Notes under the pieces: model-generated
Databases searched by the model: none
The model's input: only the letters and a program-made list of their open reading frames with translations
What the model was told of the DNA's origin: nothing
Made by a program: the position numbers and the translations under genes
Shown here: positions 61,989 through 64,000 of the stretch, in pieces
Layout: each line of letters opens with the position of its first letter
Position numbering within the stretch: the stretch's first letter is position 1
From: Streptomyces sp. NBC_00690
GTDB lineage: Bacteria; Actinomycetota; Actinomycetes; Streptomycetales; Streptomycetaceae
DNA length: 64,000 bases
Assembly (NCBI RefSeq): GCF_036226685.1
Contig: NZ_CP109009.1
Coordinates: 1,240,001-1,304,000, forward strand
Reading direction: 5' to 3'

Positions 61989-62348
61989 TCAGTCCTCGGT
62001 GAGCGACGTCATGCGCTCGGACTGACGAGCGACGGCGGCGAGCACGGCGTCGAGCAGTCCCGGGAAGAGTGCGTCCAGATCGTCGCGGCGCAGGCCGTTC
62101 ATCTTGGCGGTGCCCTGGTAGACCTGGCGGATCACACCGCTCTCCCTTAGTACGCGGAAGTGGTGTGTGGTGGTCGACTTGGTGACCGGCAGACTGAAGT
62201 CCGAGCAGGAGACCTGGTCTTCGGATGCTGCGAGAGCGCTGACCACACGCAATCGCATGGGGTCCGAAAGTGCGTGGAGCAGGCTCTCCAGCCGGATCTC
62301 CGCACGGGTGGGATGGGCGAGTTCACGGGTGCTGGTCACACTGTCCAT
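61989..62348 (-). CDS. ArsR-family winged-helix regulator
   Basis: 119 aa. The wHTH has LLHALSDPMRLRVVSALAAS, CSDFSLPVTKSTTTHHFRVL, RESGVIRQVYQGTAKMNGLR. No metal-binding Cys/His cluster of the arsenic type is seen; only a single Cys (VSCSDF), so redox or ligand sensing is possible. ATG at 62348 is preceded by AAGGAGAG. It is divergent from the OYE gene, and two matching palindromes (62438-62453, 62472-62487) between them are its likely sites. Confidence 0.87.
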   Translation of the reverse strand: MDSVTSTRELAHPTRAEIRLESLLHALSDPMRLRVVSALAASEDQVSCSDFSLPVTKSTTTHHFRVLRESGVIRQVYQGTAKMNGLRRDDLDALFPGLLDAVLAAVARQSERMTSLTED

Positions 62349-62437
62349 GCTGGCTCTCCTTCGTCGATCGGCTGACCGAGCAGTCGGCTGAGCAGCCGGT
62401 TGACTGAGCGGCTGAGGGGCGGCATCGAGCTCCATAG

Positions 62438-62453
62438 TACGAGAGTCCTCGTA
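62438..62453. promoter_or_regulatory. Operator candidate 1, ArsR/OYE divergon
   Basis: TACGA-N6-TCGTA, perfect 5-bp arms. It lies directly upstream of a TTGACA -35 element (62456-62461) for the OYE gene. The second site has the same arms and spacing. Confidence 0.7.
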
Positions 62454-62455
62454 GT

Positions 62456-62484
62456 TTGACAGGTGCCGTACTACGAGGTCTATC
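62456..62484 (+). promoter_or_regulatory. Promoter of the OYE gene
   Basis: TTGACA (62456-62461) with a possible -10 TCTATC (62479-62484) at 17-bp spacing, overlapped by the second palindrome. It lies about 90 bp upstream of the OYE ATG. Confidence 0.5.
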
Positions 62485-62487
62485 GTA
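62472..62487. promoter_or_regulatory. Operator candidate 2, ArsR/OYE divergon
   Basis: TACGA-N6-TCGTA, extended to TACTACGA...TCGTACTA. It covers the presumed -10 region of the OYE promoter, so binding would repress. Centres of the two sites are 34 bp apart. Confidence 0.7.
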
Positions 62488-62574
62488 CTACCTGTTGGCG
62501 CTCGCCTCTCAGAGCCGAGGCGCCGCTCTCTGCCGTTCGTGCCGCCCCACCGCCCCCGACCGAGGGAGTCCGCC

Positions 62575-63654
62575 ATGAGCACCCTGTTCCAGCCCTACAC
62601 CCTGCGATCGCTGACCATCCCCAACCGGGTGTGGATGGCTCCGATGTGCCAGTACTCGGCGGAGATGGCCGGACCCAACATGGGCGCTGCGACGGACTGG
62701 CACTTCGCCCACTACGCGGCCCGCGCGGCCGGAGGCACCGGCCTGATCCTGGTCGAGGCGACTGCGGTGAGCCCTGAGGGCCGGATCAGTCCCGGGGACC
62801 TCGGGATCTGGAACACCACCCAGGTCGAGTCCCTGCGCCGCATCACCGACTTCCTCAAGGAGCAGGGCACGGTTCCGGGCATCCAACTGGCCCACGCGGG
62901 GCGCAAAGCATCGACCGACCTGCCTTGGCGGGGCGGCGACCCCGTCGACCCCGAGGCCCATGGCTGGCAACCGGTCGCCCCGAGTCCGGTGCCCTTCGAC
63001 GAAGGCCATCCGGTGCCCACCGAACTGACGGTGGAACAGATTCACGCGGTGACCGCGCAGTTCGTGGCCGCGGCCCGCAATGCGCTGGCTGCCGGCTTCG
63101 AGGTGGCCGAGATCCATGGGGCGCACGGATATCTCATCGGCGAGTTCCTGTCGCCCCACAGCAACCAACGTCAGGACGCCTACGGCGGCTCATTCGAGAA
63201 TCGGGTCCGATTCGGTCTGGAGGTCGTGGACGCCGTGCGGGCGGTCTGGCCGGACAGGTTGCCGCTGTTCTTCCGTATCTCCGCCACGGACTGGCTGGAG
63301 GAAGCCGGCTGGACGCAGGACGATACGGTGCGTTTCGCGGCTCTACTGAAGGAGCACGGCGTCGATCTGCTCGATGTGTCGAGCGGTGGGAACGCGCCTC
63401 GGGTCCGCATCCCCACGGGCCCGGGCTATCAGGTGCCGTTCGCCGCACGGGTCCGCGCCGAGACGGGTCTGGCGGTGGCCGCGGTCGGGATGATCACGGA
63501 ACCCGCCCAGGCGGAGAAGATCGTCGCCCACGGGGAGGCGGATGCGGTCCTGCTCGGGCGGGAGTTGCTGCGCAACCCTTCCTGGGCACGGGGTGCGGCC
63601 CGGGCTCTGGGCGGTGAGGTGCCAGTTCCACCCCAGTACCTCCGCTCGGTCTGA
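62575..63654 (+). CDS. Old Yellow Enzyme family NADH:flavin oxidoreductase (YqjM-like)
   Basis: 359 aa. FMN/active-site features of the YqjM group: C25 in PMCQYSAE (redox-sensing Cys), the His pair in EIHGAHGYLIGEFLSPHSN, Arg in SFENRVRF, FRISATDWLEE and the C-terminal VGMITEPAQAEKI, DAVLLGRELLRNP. It reduces activated C=C bonds of enones or nitro-compounds using NAD(P)H. GAGGGAG precedes the ATG. Repression by the divergent ArsR protein is inferred from two operators over its promoter. Confidence 0.92.
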   Translation: MSTLFQPYTLRSLTIPNRVWMAPMCQYSAEMAGPNMGAATDWHFAHYAARAAGGTGLILVEATAVSPEGRISPGDLGIWNTTQVESLRRITDFLKEQGTVPGIQLAHAGRKASTDLPWRGGDPVDPEAHGWQPVAPSPVPFDEGHPVPTELTVEQIHAVTAQFVAAARNALAAGFEVAEIHGAHGYLIGEFLSPHSNQRQDAYGGSFENRVRFGLEVVDAVRAVWPDRLPLFFRISATDWLEEAGWTQDDTVRFAALLKEHGVDLLDVSSGGNAPRVRIPTGPGYQVPFAARVRAETGLAVAAVGMITEPAQAEKIVAHGEADAVLLGRELLRNPSWARGAARALGGEVPVPPQYLRSV

Positions 63655-64000
63655 GCCGCGCGGCCCGCTCCGGCGAAGGGTGCGGAAGGACTCGGGGCCG
63701 GGGCGCCCTGCCCTGTCCAGGCGGTGGGCTGCCCGGACGATCAGCCCGCCGCCCCGCCTTCCCACGCGGCCTGAACTGGGCAAACAATCGGCCGCAGCGC
63801 CACTGTCAGTGGGCGGGTGCAGACTGGCCCTAGGTCGTGTCTGACGACTCCCGCCCGGCGCGCGACACCCCCGGCACGCACCCCGCCGTGTTGGTCGGAG
63901 TCATCCAAGTACCTGCGGTACGAGGATGATCCTCCGCCTTGCGAACGGCACGCGCCGGACGCCGCGCCCCCGCCGTCTGTGCGGACGGCGCTCCTCGTCG
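63655..64000. other. Window end, no gene supported
   Basis: About 345 bp after the OYE gene. Frames on both strands here look like composition artefacts. A gene may start past the edge. Confidence 0.5.

Overview
The window is a piece of a high-GC actinobacterial chromosome, almost certainly Streptomyces. The evidence is the very high GC with strong G/C at third codon positions, frequent GTG/TTG starts, GGAG-type ribosome sites, and families typical of that genus: a maleylpyruvate isomerase-type mycothiol-dependent enzyme, an F420-type nitroreductase, a BrkB/YihY protein, two ROK proteins, TerD, and several proteins recalled as Streptomyces DUF families (6332, 6421, 6643, 6214, 6986). All assignments come from reading the sequence and from family recall. 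No database was searched.

Layout. 0-10 kb: an edge-truncated lipoprotein, an O-antigen-ligase-like membrane protein, a PH-like membrane protein, a MurI-like racemase divergent from an HpnB-like glycosyltransferase, a two-domain TerD protein, and a beta-helix/AAA+ fusion. 10-22 kb: a polytopic membrane hydrolase with a long Asp-Ala repeat, a DeoR regulator, an SRPBCC protein, a cysteine-synthase-like PLP enzyme, an anti-sigma-type ATPase, a BrkB protein, a ROK repressor divergent from an MFS exporter, and a mycothiol-type enzyme. 22-31 kb: a NarL-type two-component system, a TetR/nitroreductase divergon with two matching operator candidates, a geranylgeranyl-reductase-like flavoprotein, an M20 peptidase and a kinase-NUDIX fusion.

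30.8-35.6 kb is a decayed mobile-element scar. It holds a tyrosine-integrase pseudogene, one orphan gene, a lexA C-terminal pseudogene, and an IS5-type transposase stub, with two apparently intact genes among them. At 35.7-37.3 kb is a membrane-spanning HTH protein with seven tectonin-like repeats outside the cell. It is followed by two tandem secreted exonuclease/endonuclease/phosphatase-fold enzymes.

40-46 kb: a ROK sugar kinase divergent from a LacI regulator with a perfect operator palindrome, an aldolase-like DUF6986 gene with an IclR/AllR-like palindrome, and an etfBA pair with extreme and opposite strand composition in the two genes. 46-54 kb: a PlsC acyltransferase, then a transglutaminase coupled to a B3/B4 tRNA-synthetase-domain gene that carries an in-frame amber codon, then a DUF6421-SDR-threonine aldolase operon, a GDPD and a GNAT. 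54-64 kb: a DUF5134 membrane protein, an M56 protease, a PAP2 phosphatase, an autoregulated-looking TetR, a secreted LVIVD-repeat protein with an Asp/His tail beside a DUF305 lipoprotein, DUF6214, an FprA-type ferredoxin reductase, and an ArsR regulator divergent from an Old Yellow Enzyme with paired operators.

Most genes are ordinary chromosomal housekeeping or regulatory genes. The strongest points for follow-up are the amber-interrupted B3/B4 gene, the skewed etf pair, the transmembrane HTH-propeller protein, the element scar, and several clean operator palindromes that link regulators to neighbours.
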